Positions 47,157 to 56,192 of a stretch of 64,000 nucleotides of DNA are shown in pieces. The notes under the pieces were generated by a model. That model was not told where the DNA came from. It worked only from the letters and a program-made list of their open reading frames with translations, and did not search any database. The position numbers and the translations under genes are program-made. This DNA is from Collybia mongolica (taxonomy: Eukaryota > Basidiomycota > Agaricomycetes > Agaricales > Clitocybaceae). Positions within the stretch are counted from its first letter, which is position 1; every line of letters begins with the position of its first letter. Where the stretch lies: assembly GCA_013420905.1 (NCBI GenBank), contig JAAXNY010000006.1:1922001-1986000 (forward strand), written 5' to 3'.

Positions 47157-47541
47157 GGTGTCTAAATGTCTTAAGTATATAAATAGATTAGTGATAGATA
47201 ATGAGTTGTGAATGGCCAGACGCACCAAGGTTAATGTTCAGAACCTCACCACACCCCACTATCGTTGTTTCCGATGTACAACCCGATCCTAATGGGCAGT
47301 ACCCCACCGTTTGATATTGCCCTCCCCAATGAACACCTTGATGAAGCGGCGGAACGCCGTCGTGCACGCCTGCAACAACATTCCTAGGTTTCCTACTTCA
47401 TTTAATTATTAGTCAATGTATTCCTTTCAATAATGATCATGTTCAAATTGTATTGAAGTTCTTATTATGACTACATATTCTATATACTAACTAATAGAAA
47501 TTTGTATTGACTTACCAAGGGTCTATGAGGAGGCATATCAA
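47157..47541. promoter_or_regulatory. Divergent spacer between Tnp2 and the Spt5-like gene
   Basis: It contains a 31-codon plus-strand frame from the ATG at about 47291 (MGSTPPFDIALPNEHLDEAA). This could be a first exon of the plus-strand gene, but I could not join it convincingly. The rest is AT-rich. Confidence 0.4.
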
Positions 47542-47773
47542 ATAGATGGTGGTGGTTTGGGATGAAGAGTGAAACCGTGCGAAAGCGGGCTGGGGCCTTA
47601 CCTTATTCATCGGAATGTTGAAGTGTCGGGTATCCCGGCCATTGGGGTCATGTGAACGGTCATATGACCCCGATGCCCGGGATGCCCGACACTTCAACAT
47701 TCCGATGAATAAGGTAAGGCCCCAGCCCGCTTTCGCACGGTTTCGCTCTTCATCCCAAACCACCACCATCTAT
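47542..47773. repeat. 232 bp near-perfect palindrome
   Basis: The left arm from ATAGATGGTGGTGGTTTGGG and the right arm ending CCCAAACCACCACCATCTAT are reverse complements over about 113 bp each, with only a few mismatches (for example near 47640 and 47680) and almost no loop. Apparent open frames on both strands (47512-47769 minus, 47615-47836 plus) encode nearly the same protein because of this symmetry. It may be a foldback element or the product of an inverted duplication. Confidence 0.92.
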
Positions 47774-47779
47774 CTGTTG

Positions 47780-50357
47780 GAGCCACCGCTCCCTCCTTGT
47801 CGACTACTTCGTAAGTATGATTCATTAGTTTATTAGTATATATCAATGTAGTAGTGTATTAAAACAAAAAACCAACACGAATGATAATGATAGTAATAAA
47901 GATAGACTAACAAAAAAATCTAATGCCCTTAGGAAACCTAAGGACACTGCTGCAGGGATGACAGGCAAGAAGATCCTTAACATAGCACGCGGCTTTGTTG
48001 ACCTTGAGGCTCAGGTGGATGACAAGGAGGATAATGAAGGATTTGAGGAAGATCAGGACCTCGGTGCGCCCCCCCCCGCCTTCGTAGTGCTTGGGACCTG
48101 CTAACACCCCGACATGCCAGATGACTTCATTGACAGGGACGACACTGTAGAATCCCAAAGCACGGCGAGACCATCTACATCAGTGGTGAGATCTCATGCC
48201 CAGGATGGCCAACTAGACGACCTTTTGGAGGGGATATTGGAACGTTCACGCGCCCAACGCCCAGCACACGATTATGGGCCAGGATCAGACATTGAATCGG
48301 ATGACCTACCCATCAACACCATACGCGGTCCAGTCGACTCGGATTATCCATTGCTAAGGGTCCGCTGCACTGTGAGTCTTCACCACCGCATTTTGTGATA
48401 CCTCTTACAGAAATACCTTATTTTCCGCCTCCAGCTGGGGAGGGAGGAGGAGGCCATTATTTACCTCTTCCAGAATGCACTTCCAGTTCACAGGTTGCGA
48501 TCAGCATTCACCCGAGATGCTATACAAGGCTGGTTTTACATTGAGGCTGCCATGAACACCAAGCTTTCGACACTTCTATATTCAGCCCCAACGATAATTC
48601 GTCCCCATGATGGTCTTTTTGGGATTAGGACAGAGGAATGGACACAATTGCTGGATATGGAGATGCATGGAGGGTCTCCATCAATTGGAGACTGGGTCAC
48701 AGTCAATCGGGAGCTATACAAAGGGGACGTTGGATATGTTCTGTCTACTGAGAACTGGGGGAAAGCTACCCTCCTTTTAGTTCCCCGTCTCCCCCACTTC
48801 CTGTACTTTACACTCCCCCACATGTCCTTGCGGACTCCGCGCGGACTGCAAAAGTCCGTGCGGACTCCGCACGGACTCCGTACGGACTCCGCAAGGACAG
48901 CACAAAGTCCACACGGACTCTGCACGGACTCCGCACGGACTCCGTGTGGACTCCACAGAGTCCGCGCGGACTCACTTACTTTCTTTTATTATGAAGCACT
49001 TACTTACTCTTTTACTTACTAACAATCTATATAATTAATAGAATAAAACATATATTATTACTAAGTATAATACATATATGATAAAATAATTTAATATAGG
49101 CGGGGGCGGAGGCCCCCGCCCCCCCGTCGTCCTCGTCGGCCCCCGCGACGTCGTCAGCGGCCTGGGTTTCAGCAGCGGCGGCACTGGCCGCTTGTCTTGT
49201 CGTTGTCCCCGTTGTCCTTAGTCGTCGTTGTCGTTGTCGTCCTCGTTGTCCTTAGTCGTTGTCGTCCTCGTGGTGGTGGTGGTCGTCTTTGTTGTAGTTG
49301 TCGTTGTCGTCGTCGCGCCGTTGTTAGTGCCGCCGCTGCCGCTGCTGTTGCCGTCGTTGCCGCAGGCCTCGTCGGCACTGTTGCTGCTGTTGCTGTTGCT
49401 GTCTTCGTCGTTGTCGTTGTCGTTGCCGCCTTCCTCCTGTTGCTGTTGGCGGCCGTATCCTTCGTTTCGAGTTCCTGAAGTGGGGAGGGGGGGACGCGCT
49501 GCGTGGTGAGCGTGTGGGTGAGCGGCGGTGTACGACTCACCTGGTTCTGCCCCTCGGGGCGCCCTTTCCTCGTCGTCCCCTCGTTCCGCGTCCGTTTCTA
49601 TCCTTCTCCCCACACCGTCTTGTGCGTCGTCATGTTGATGTCGGTTGGCGTTCGATGCGTTGGCATTGGCGGCGTGGGTGCGTTGGCGTTGGTGTCGGCG
49701 TTGGCGGTTTTGGTGGGCGTCGTTGATGTGGTTGAAAAGAACCAACGAAGACGTGGCAACGGTAATGTGACCATTGCACGTGCCTCGTAATCATGTGACC
49801 TAAGTCCGTTGACTTGAGGCCAGTGATTCCGTAGCTAGAAATGCCCGCCTTGCCCAACGGTTATGAACGCCAAACATATGACGTAATGTTCGTGCCTTTA
49901 CGCGTTCGAACCTAGTCGGATGCAAGTTTTTCACCGCCGTTATGTCATGTTATTAATAACAAATAGTATATATAATTTGTGTAAATAAAATTTATATTAC
50001 TAATCCGATTAGTAATCGACTGGCCGCGCGGACTCTGCGAGCTGTCCGTCCGTGCTAGTCTGCGTGTCCGCGTAAAATTACGCGGATTGATGCGGACTCG
50101 GTGCGGACACGGATTCTTGTCTGGCTGACGGTCCTGCCAAATGAGTCCGTGCGGAGTCCGTGCGGAGTCCGTGTGTCCGCGCGGAGTCCGCACGGAGTCC
50201 GCACGGGTTATGTGGCTTAGTGTAAAGACCTCCCCACTTCCCTCAAAATAAGTCCTCTTCCTCTAAGAAAAGGAAACGACCTCTTACCCGCACGAACCCT
50301 GCCTTATTCGACCTTGGGACGGAGGTCAACACCATGGCAAATTATCCCAATGTGCGC
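47780..50357 (+). pseudogene. Spt5-like NGN/KOW gene carried by the CACTA-like element, interrupted twice
   Basis: Exons read SKPKDTAAGMTGKKILNIAR then GFVDLEAQVDDKED with an acidic run, DDFIDRDDTVESQ, and LLRVRCT-LGREEEAIIYLF. After that come HRLRSAFTRDAIQGWFYIEA and a KOW-like GDWVTVNRELYKGDVGYVLS followed by LLLVPRLPHF. The order (acidic N-terminus, NGN domain, KOW) copies the transcription elongation factor Spt5. At LPHF the KDZ-like element (48801-50232) intervenes. After it the same frame continues PQNKSSSSKKRKRPLTRTNP to position 50358, where gypsy copy 2 begins. The natural 3' end must lie beyond copy 2. Introns at 48067-48118 and 48372-48433 have normal GT/AG ends. Confidence 0.75.
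48801..50232. mobile_element. Non-autonomous KDZ-like element (1432 bp) with CGGACTCCG arrays
   Basis: The left end CTGTACTTTACACTCCCCCA and the right end (reverse complement GAGGTCTTTACACTAAGCCA) match those of the KDZ element at 27861-33694. CCCACTTC is duplicated at 48793-48800 and 50233-50240. Both ends are packed with CGGACTCCG/CGGAGTCCG repeats (48830-48970 and 50030-50210). The centre (49100-49760) is GC-rich low-complexity sequence with trinucleotide runs encoding Thr, Asn, Asp and Arg stretches. It may derive from the equivalent of the KDZ second gene. No transposase remains. Confidence 0.85.
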
Positions 50358-50358
50358 T

Positions 50359-51574
50359 GAAAGGGGGCTCCTGGGCTATAAGTGCGCTGATGCTATGAAA
50401 TGTAATCCCTTACACACACACACCAAACTTAACAATCAACACACGAACAGTAGGAATCGCCTGTTTTGAGTTCGGGTTCAAGTGCTTAGAAGCACTAAGC
50501 TTTGAATAGTACTAGCCAAAGCCCTTTTCAATGATCTCCCAACGGGTTTGATTCAGACAAAAGCTTCAACACAGGTTTATAAACCTGCTAGGTATATTTA
50601 TAATATTTCTCGATCCAATAGACTGGGTACCAAGTGTACGTTCAATTATTAATGATCCCAAACGGATCTGTAAGTCCAAGCGACTTATCAAACAATACAG
50701 TGCCAAGTGCACTAAGGCCAAGTGCCTAGTAATTCCAACGGACAATACAATACTAAGTTCCAAGTGAACTAAGTCTCTTTAATTCTGTAGTTCTTCAATC
50801 AATTCCAATCAAGACACGTTGAAGCAATCTGATCCTTAATTCGGGCACGCAATAGTGTTTTTAACAAATGTGATTTGTATACTCTATAGTAGCGCGAAGT
50901 GGGGGCAAGATTCCTTGCCTTAGCGCTACTCATCTACAGTCTATTTATAATGTACAAACTAAATATCATATGGAATTGTAAATTTTACACGGAACCGCGC
51001 TCCCGCGCGCCAAGAATCTGTATTCAATACTGACGCGTCTACTACAACTTGGCGCGCGCGCCATGCGTGCCAATTATGTCGTTTACTGGTTACTTATCAA
51101 ATATTGAAAGAGCTGGCTAAACTCTTATCAAGTCCCGACCGCGCGCTCTGTTATTTAAAACAGCGCGGCACTGTCGTTTACTCCTCCTGATTGTCCTGGT
51201 TGCTATTCACGGTGTCCCGTCACTTCCGGTAGTTAACACCAAGTACCCCTGACTAGGATCGGGTTGTGCAAGTCCCGAATTTACAATTACTTCTCCTATT
51301 AATGATGATCCCCGGACTAATGATATCATACTACAACGGTTACTTATGAACTAAGACACCGAGGTTGTAACCGGGCATGGTGAATAGGACTAATAATAGA
51401 CCGTACTCATAGTCCTCTGTACTGATAGTGTATTATCCATTAGACTAGTTCACTCTGATTAGCCGTCTCGGAGCTCGACTCTAATCCTTTATTACTGCTT
51501 ACTTGGTTATTAGAAATGACACTAATAGCCTTACTTGTTGACTTTATAAGTGCAAACAATTTCGGGCCCTATCA
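50359..51574. repeat. LTR of gypsy copy 2 (pol-side, 3' LTR of the minus-strand element)
   Basis: It begins TGAAAGGGGGCTCCTGGGC and ends GGGCCCTATCA, 1216 bp, with the TG...CA termini expected of LTRs. A 65-codon open frame inside (50566-50763) recurs identically in the other LTR but has no recognisable family. Confidence 0.9.
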
Positions 51575-51586
51575 TCTCCCCCATAC
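51575..51586 (-). promoter_or_regulatory. Polypurine tract of gypsy copy 2
   Basis: Directly beside the LTR the plus strand reads TCTCCCCCATA, so the minus strand reads TATGGGGGAGA followed by the LTR start TGATAGGGCCC. This is the expected plus-strand primer site. Copy 1 has the same tract at about 24553. Confidence 0.75.
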
Positions 51587-52024
51587 CACAAATGTAGACT
51601 GTCCTCAGTCTCTCTTTGCCGGCAGGTTGGTCCAATACTTCGGGTCTGCACGCGTCTAATCTTTCAGTACAATGTTACAACGGTTCCGCTTTTAGACAGG
51701 TAGGCGCGCGATGTTGGGATCGAGCCCAGAGGTTTACTTCCCATCAGGATCGTGACAGTTATATACGTCTCCTGAGAGAGTACTTGACATTTGGACATCG
51801 CTTTACAGATATTTCAGTCATCTGGACATTTTTCTCGTTATGTTTCTGACACTTCAGCAAGAGATCGGTACTCCTGTTTGTTCTTTAGAGCTTCGCAATG
51901 CAGGGTTGTGCGTTTTAAAAAGCTCGCGTCCTTGCTAAGTTTTAGACAATTTGGACTTTATAGCCCATTTCTAAATCTCTTTGCTATCTGCATCGCTCAA
52001 ACGCTCCAACCTTTTCAAACAGAA
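51587..52024. promoter_or_regulatory. Leader between LTR and gene A, copy 2
   Basis: A non-coding stretch conserved with copy 1. A TTTTAAAAAGC segment near 51912 lies about 110 bp before the gene A ATG and may be its TATA region. No other gene was seen. Confidence 0.45.
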
Positions 52025-53974
52025 ATGTCTTCCACTTCTACTTCCGCCATGGCTCGTGCTCTGCGCTCGCCTTCCGCGCTGTCTCTCTCGCTCTCTGCCG
52101 CGATTCTACCGACTGAGGGCCGTTCCCCCACTATGGTCTATGTGGACCAGCCGGTCCCCTCATTTTCCGACCTCCTTGAAGATGCCGAGGGCGATGTCTT
52201 TGTCGCCATGGAGCAAGGGTGGATTATTATGGCCGAGGAACTCGCGCCCCGTATGGACCATCAGGGCCCCCTTGACCTCGACGAGTTGATTGACTTCGTC
52301 GATCACTGCTCCATGCTCATCGTACGCCCATCTTTTACTTATTAAAACCTTTTACTTATTTACTGGTCTCAGGATGCCATCACTGGCGTGGTCCGTGGCG
52401 CGCGTTTTTCGCTGCCATATCCGGCTATTCTCCTCCTGCGCGCGCTTCACCTTCAAGTGATGCGCATCCCAGTCGACGCGCGCGAGGCTTCGTGGTCTTC
52501 CTGGCGCACGGTCATATTGACTGACCTGGGCCACAATTCCATTCTTCTGGTAAGTGACTTGTTTACTTCTTTACTCTGCCTGCCCTTGTCAAGCTGACTA
52601 CCTTTTACTTTAGGGCCAGGCTCCCACTGTGGAGCAAGTCCTGGACCAGGTGGGGTCGCGCTTCGAGCGTGACAATGGTGAAAGTATCTTTCAGGATACT
52701 TTCCTCGTCCCTCCTCGCATGGTTGGCGCACCGCGCCGTTACCATCAGTACCGGGACAGTTGGTCCGCCGCGCCCTTGCCGGCGCGCTCCCCGGTCTTGG
52801 TACCCGCGGTTCGTTTATTACTGCTTTTTATTACTTTTCTTCGGTAGTTGACTTATTTTAATAGCCCCTCAAGCGGAAGCGTACAGCTGGGTCCAAGGGC
52901 AAAGGCCGTGCGGTTCCCCAGGTATATCCTTTACTTTACGAGTTTCACATTATTGCTGACTTGATTTCAAAATTCTAGTCTGACATGTCGCGCGCCCAGG
53001 GGACTGGCAGTGCTTCCGCGCCGCGTCCCTCGGAAGCAGGCCCGGTATGTCTCTTTTCTCTCTTGAAGTCATTTACTTTTACTCATCTTTATCTCCTTAG
53101 TCCTCTGGGCAGCCGCTGGTGAAGGTTGAAGTCCCTGAACTTCGGCTCTTCGATGATGAGATCGCCCGCCAGTTGGCTCAAGAGGGGTTCGCGGAGTTGT
53201 TGCCTCCCGCGGCCCCTTCTTCTCGTCGGTCGCGTAAGACCACTCGCTCTAGGGATAGGGCACAGGCGACACGCCGCAAGCACGCGCTGGTTCCCAACCG
53301 GGAGCTGACGCCGCTACAGTCCCCCATTACCTCCCTGCTGGCTGACCTTGCGCCGCGGCGCTCTTCCGTATGTTTATTACTACTTTATTTCTTGTTACTG
53401 ATCATTTTTACTAGGTGGGCTATCCTTGCACGATGTGCGCCACCCGCGGCGACATTGAGTGCACCTTCAACGGTTGGGGTAAACCGTGCGTGGAATGCGC
53501 CACCGCCAAGAAGGGGAAGTGCAGCTTCAGCCTCACTCCCCAGAAGCGCGCTAGGCTCCGTGAGGATCTGGGGCCCATGCTTGGTGCGGGCATTTCTAGT
53601 AAGCCATCTTCTCTCCGTCTTTTTGTTTACTACTGATTTTACTTATTCTACTAGCGGTTGCTGAAGCCTATGCTCAGCTCGGCGACGCGGACACCCTTGC
53701 CGCGGAGGTCATTCAGGCTGCTAACCGCGCGCTTGAAATGCGCGACTCCTTGTTGGCGCGCATAGTTGGCACCATTGGTAGGTTGTACGAGGAGGAAGGC
53801 CTGGAGGGCCTTCAAAACCTCTTGCTGACTACGCCAGCCACGGAGAGCGCCCTCCTCTTCTACGCGGACTTCCAGAATCTCCCTTGGCCACCCTTGGAAG
53901 AAGAAGTAGAGGTTGATGACAGTTCTTCGTCGTCAAGATCTTCTGCGTCCGTGCCTGACAGCGAGGAGGAGTAG
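52025..53974 (+). CDS. Retrotransposon accessory gene A, copy 2 (Zn2Cys6-like cysteine cluster)
   Basis: This intron-rich gene lies between pol and the 3' LTR, antisense to gag-pol. Exon 1 (ATG at 52025, MSSTSTSAMARALRSPSALS) ends at a GTACGC donor at 52322. Later exons hold GARFSLPYPAILLLRALHLQ, TVEQVLDQVGSRFERDNGES, a basic PLKRKRTAGSKGKGRAVPQ, and LRLFDDEIARQLAQEGFAEL. The cluster is C-x2-C-x7-C-x8-C-x2-C-x7-C: YPCTMCATRGDIECTFNGWG then KPCVECATAKKGKCSF. It is followed by LGPMLGAGIS, a helical region EAYAQLGDADTLAAEVIQAA and an acidic SVPDSEEE end at 53974. The total is about 515 residues. The cluster resembles fungal Zn2Cys6 DNA-binding domains with slightly longer spacing. The basic exon could be a nuclear signal. 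Known gypsy elements encode no such protein. Confidence 0.75.
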
Positions 53975-54668
53975 CCGCGCCGCGCCCCCCCCCCACCTAC
54001 GTTTTCTTTCTATATGTGTTTTCCCGGGCCCTAGTGCCCTTACATATCACTTATTCCCCCGCCTTTCGTTGGGCTTCAATTTTATTAATTGAAGTCCAAC
54101 ACTTTGTCTTACATACAGTCCCTCGGACTATAAACAATGCTATTGATTTGGCTGTGGTTCTATTGTCTTCATAAGAAAGCTTCCGCCCTTGCCCCGGCTA
54201 CTTAAGTTATAAATAGTACGGTTTAATTCTGGTGCAATTCTCTCGATCATTAAAAACCGTGGCGCGATCACTGACTTTTTATAGACAATCTATTTCAATC
54301 CTTGTAACCTTGGTAAGGTTTTTCCAATTCGATTTTGCTTATACCCATCTCCCCCTCAACACTGATAACAACTGTCCCAGTTGTCATGCGGACACTGCCG
54401 CGCTCCACATGAATTTTTACGGAGCTCCTTTTTTTTAAGTGGGCCCAGCATTTCAATTAGGCACGCGTCTCGGACCTGTTCAGTTGAAATGTATAGATTT
54501 TTCTGGGGATAGAACGCGCGCAACGAATGAGAGACTGGGTAGCACTTCTCTAGTCGTAGAGGTATAAAAAGGGCACTGGCTGTGCTTTTTGTCCCAAGAC
54601 ATCGCCCAACTCTATTATACTCTCTTTACAACGTTCTGGTTCGAAGAATCAATTTCCTCTGCATCATT
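53975..54668. promoter_or_regulatory. Spacer between genes A and B, copy 2, with TATA box
   Basis: TATAAAAA at 54563-54570 lies about 100 bp before the gene B start and is conserved in copy 1. TTGAAGTCCAAC-type sequence near 54073-54100 forms a short hairpin that could end gene A transcripts. No coding frame was recognised. Confidence 0.6.
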
Positions 54669-56046
54669 ATGACTAGCCCCCCCAACTATCAAGACATCGA
54701 GAACTTCAAGATGGTCCAAGCTCAGTGGCACACCTTTCAAGCTCGTTTATCGATGGACACCCTTGTTGAACAAAGGGTCAGCGTCCGGAAGTTAGGCGAA
54801 ACCGCGGTACATTTTTTACCAATTAACTTATATACGCCGTTATCGTAACAACTTTTACAATTTACAGCTACTCCTGACTGAGTCCAAAATGGTTTTGACG
54901 GAGCGGTCCTGGCAGAATGTTATCTTTGGCGTCCGTAAAGCATTCCAGGGACTACAACATGTATACCCCGAGTTACTTCAAGAGCCCGTCTACCGCAACA
55001 TTGTGACTCTTACTGCCGCTATTCACCGTCACCGTGAAAAGGTCCGCACCGAGCACCTGTCTCAAACCGCGGTGCGCGCTTTTTACCTTATCTTGCACTG
55101 TACTGTTCTTAAACCATGGTTTTCTGGTACTAGGTCCCTGCTACTGGTGGTGATGCGGATAGTCCCGCTATTCCAGGCGAGGTCATTGCTGGCGGTGAAT
55201 ATGACGGTGACATTGAAATGTCTGGTACTGACTCGGTATGTTTCTTTTTAGCTACCGCGCTGTCAGTGCGCGACATACTCAATGGCGTCTCTTCTTTACT
55301 CAAGAATATGGTCATTGATTCCGGCGCTACGGCTAGCGCTACTGTCTCTGGGCCAGTGACTAGTCGTCTCCTTAGTGAAGGACCAATCACCCGTAGTCGC
55401 AAGGAGAAGGAGAACATTAAGGTTCCCCGTGTCAAAAGGACTAAGGCTGAAAAGGCTGCCATCAAGGTACCCATTCTTGTTTTTGCTCTGTCTATTACTT
55501 TGTTTCTTATTCCTACAGGACGGTAAGCGTTCCGAGCTCAACCGCGGCAGCACTCTTCGTCCCAAAAAGCGTACGAGGCAGGACACCCCGGATGAAGATC
55601 CAAAGGCATCTGCTGAGGGTACGTTTTCTAATAATAGATGGTTCTATTTTTATACTGACTGTGTATCAGATACTCGTGTCTTTATTGACTTCCGTCCCTC
55701 CAAGGAGCACGATGTAGTCTTAGCGCGGGCGCGCTTGATTGCTGACGCGGGCGATCCCTTGTCACACACCAAGCAAGCCCTCGGTAGGATGCTTTTAAAC
55801 TACCGCGCTGAGTTGGAGGAGATCAGTCATACAGTGTCCTTCTTATTGAAGCGTCGTGACGCCACTATGGACGAGGTTACTCGCCTCAACGGTCTAATGA
55901 ACGAGGCCGCTCTGGAGGGAGGCTCTGACGAGGCTGCCACTGCAAGCGCTACCGAAGTCCATGACCAGGATGACAATGATAAAGAGGAGGTAGCTCCGGC
56001 TGATGTGCCCTTGCCCGAGGTTGAAGACGACTTCATATCTGCTTGA
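54669..56046 (+). CDS. Retrotransposon accessory gene B, copy 2 (unknown function)
   Basis: The ATG at 54669 opens MTSPPNYQDIENFKMVQAQW. The exon ends at a GTACAT donor after KLGETA, and exon 2 starts LLLTESKMVLTERSWQNVIF then VRKAFQGLQHVYPELLQEPV. Further exons carry EVIAGGEYDGDIEMSGTDS, ALSVRDILNGVSSLLKNMVI, a basic KEKENIKVPRVKRTKAEKAA, KRTRQDTPDEDPKASAEG, GRMLLNYRAELEEISHTVSF and LKRRDATMDEVTRLNGLMNE. The acidic C-terminus EVEDDFISA ends at 56046. The product is about 330 residues, mostly helical with basic and acidic patches. I recognise no domain. It is converted from the same strand as gene A and converges on pol, with about 146 bp between stops. Confidence 0.72.
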
Positions 56047-56192
56047 GGGTAGTCCAATTAACTTCCTCCTTAGTTATGGTGTCCCTCCCCACGCTCCTTT
56101 GTATTACTGTCTTTACTCGGTTTAACACTGTCCTTACTACTTAGCTTCGTTGCTTACACTGTCTTTACTGCTTCTGTTTTCATACTGATTTA

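Larger units (their letters stand above)
42092..50358. mobile_element. CACTA-like (Tnp2) transposon with nested insertions; right end beyond the window
   Basis: Copy 1 gypsy sequence breaks off exactly before CACTGTGTCCCC (42092), the expected kind of CACTA terminus after a 3 bp target (ATG). An inverted repeat and tandem repeats follow, as in CACTA subterminal regions, then a Tnp2-family transposase gene (-) and a divergent Spt5-like gene (+). Insertions inside are a hAT remnant (42807-43626), a KDZ-like element (48801-50232) and gypsy copy 2 (from 50359). The other terminus would lie beyond copy 2, outside the window, so the element's extent is an inference. Confidence 0.6.

Noticed and set aside
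47512..47836. Two frames on opposite strands encoding almost the same peptide
   Set aside because: A consequence of the 232 bp palindrome, not two genes.
49169..49790. Several long low-complexity frames in the 1.4 kb KDZ-like element
   Set aside because: They come from trinucleotide runs (TCG/GTC type) read in every frame, with no domain and no matching exons.
50566..50763. 65-codon minus-strand frame repeated identically at 63575-63772
   Set aside because: Identity only reflects that both lie in LTRs of the same element; no coding signal beyond an open frame.
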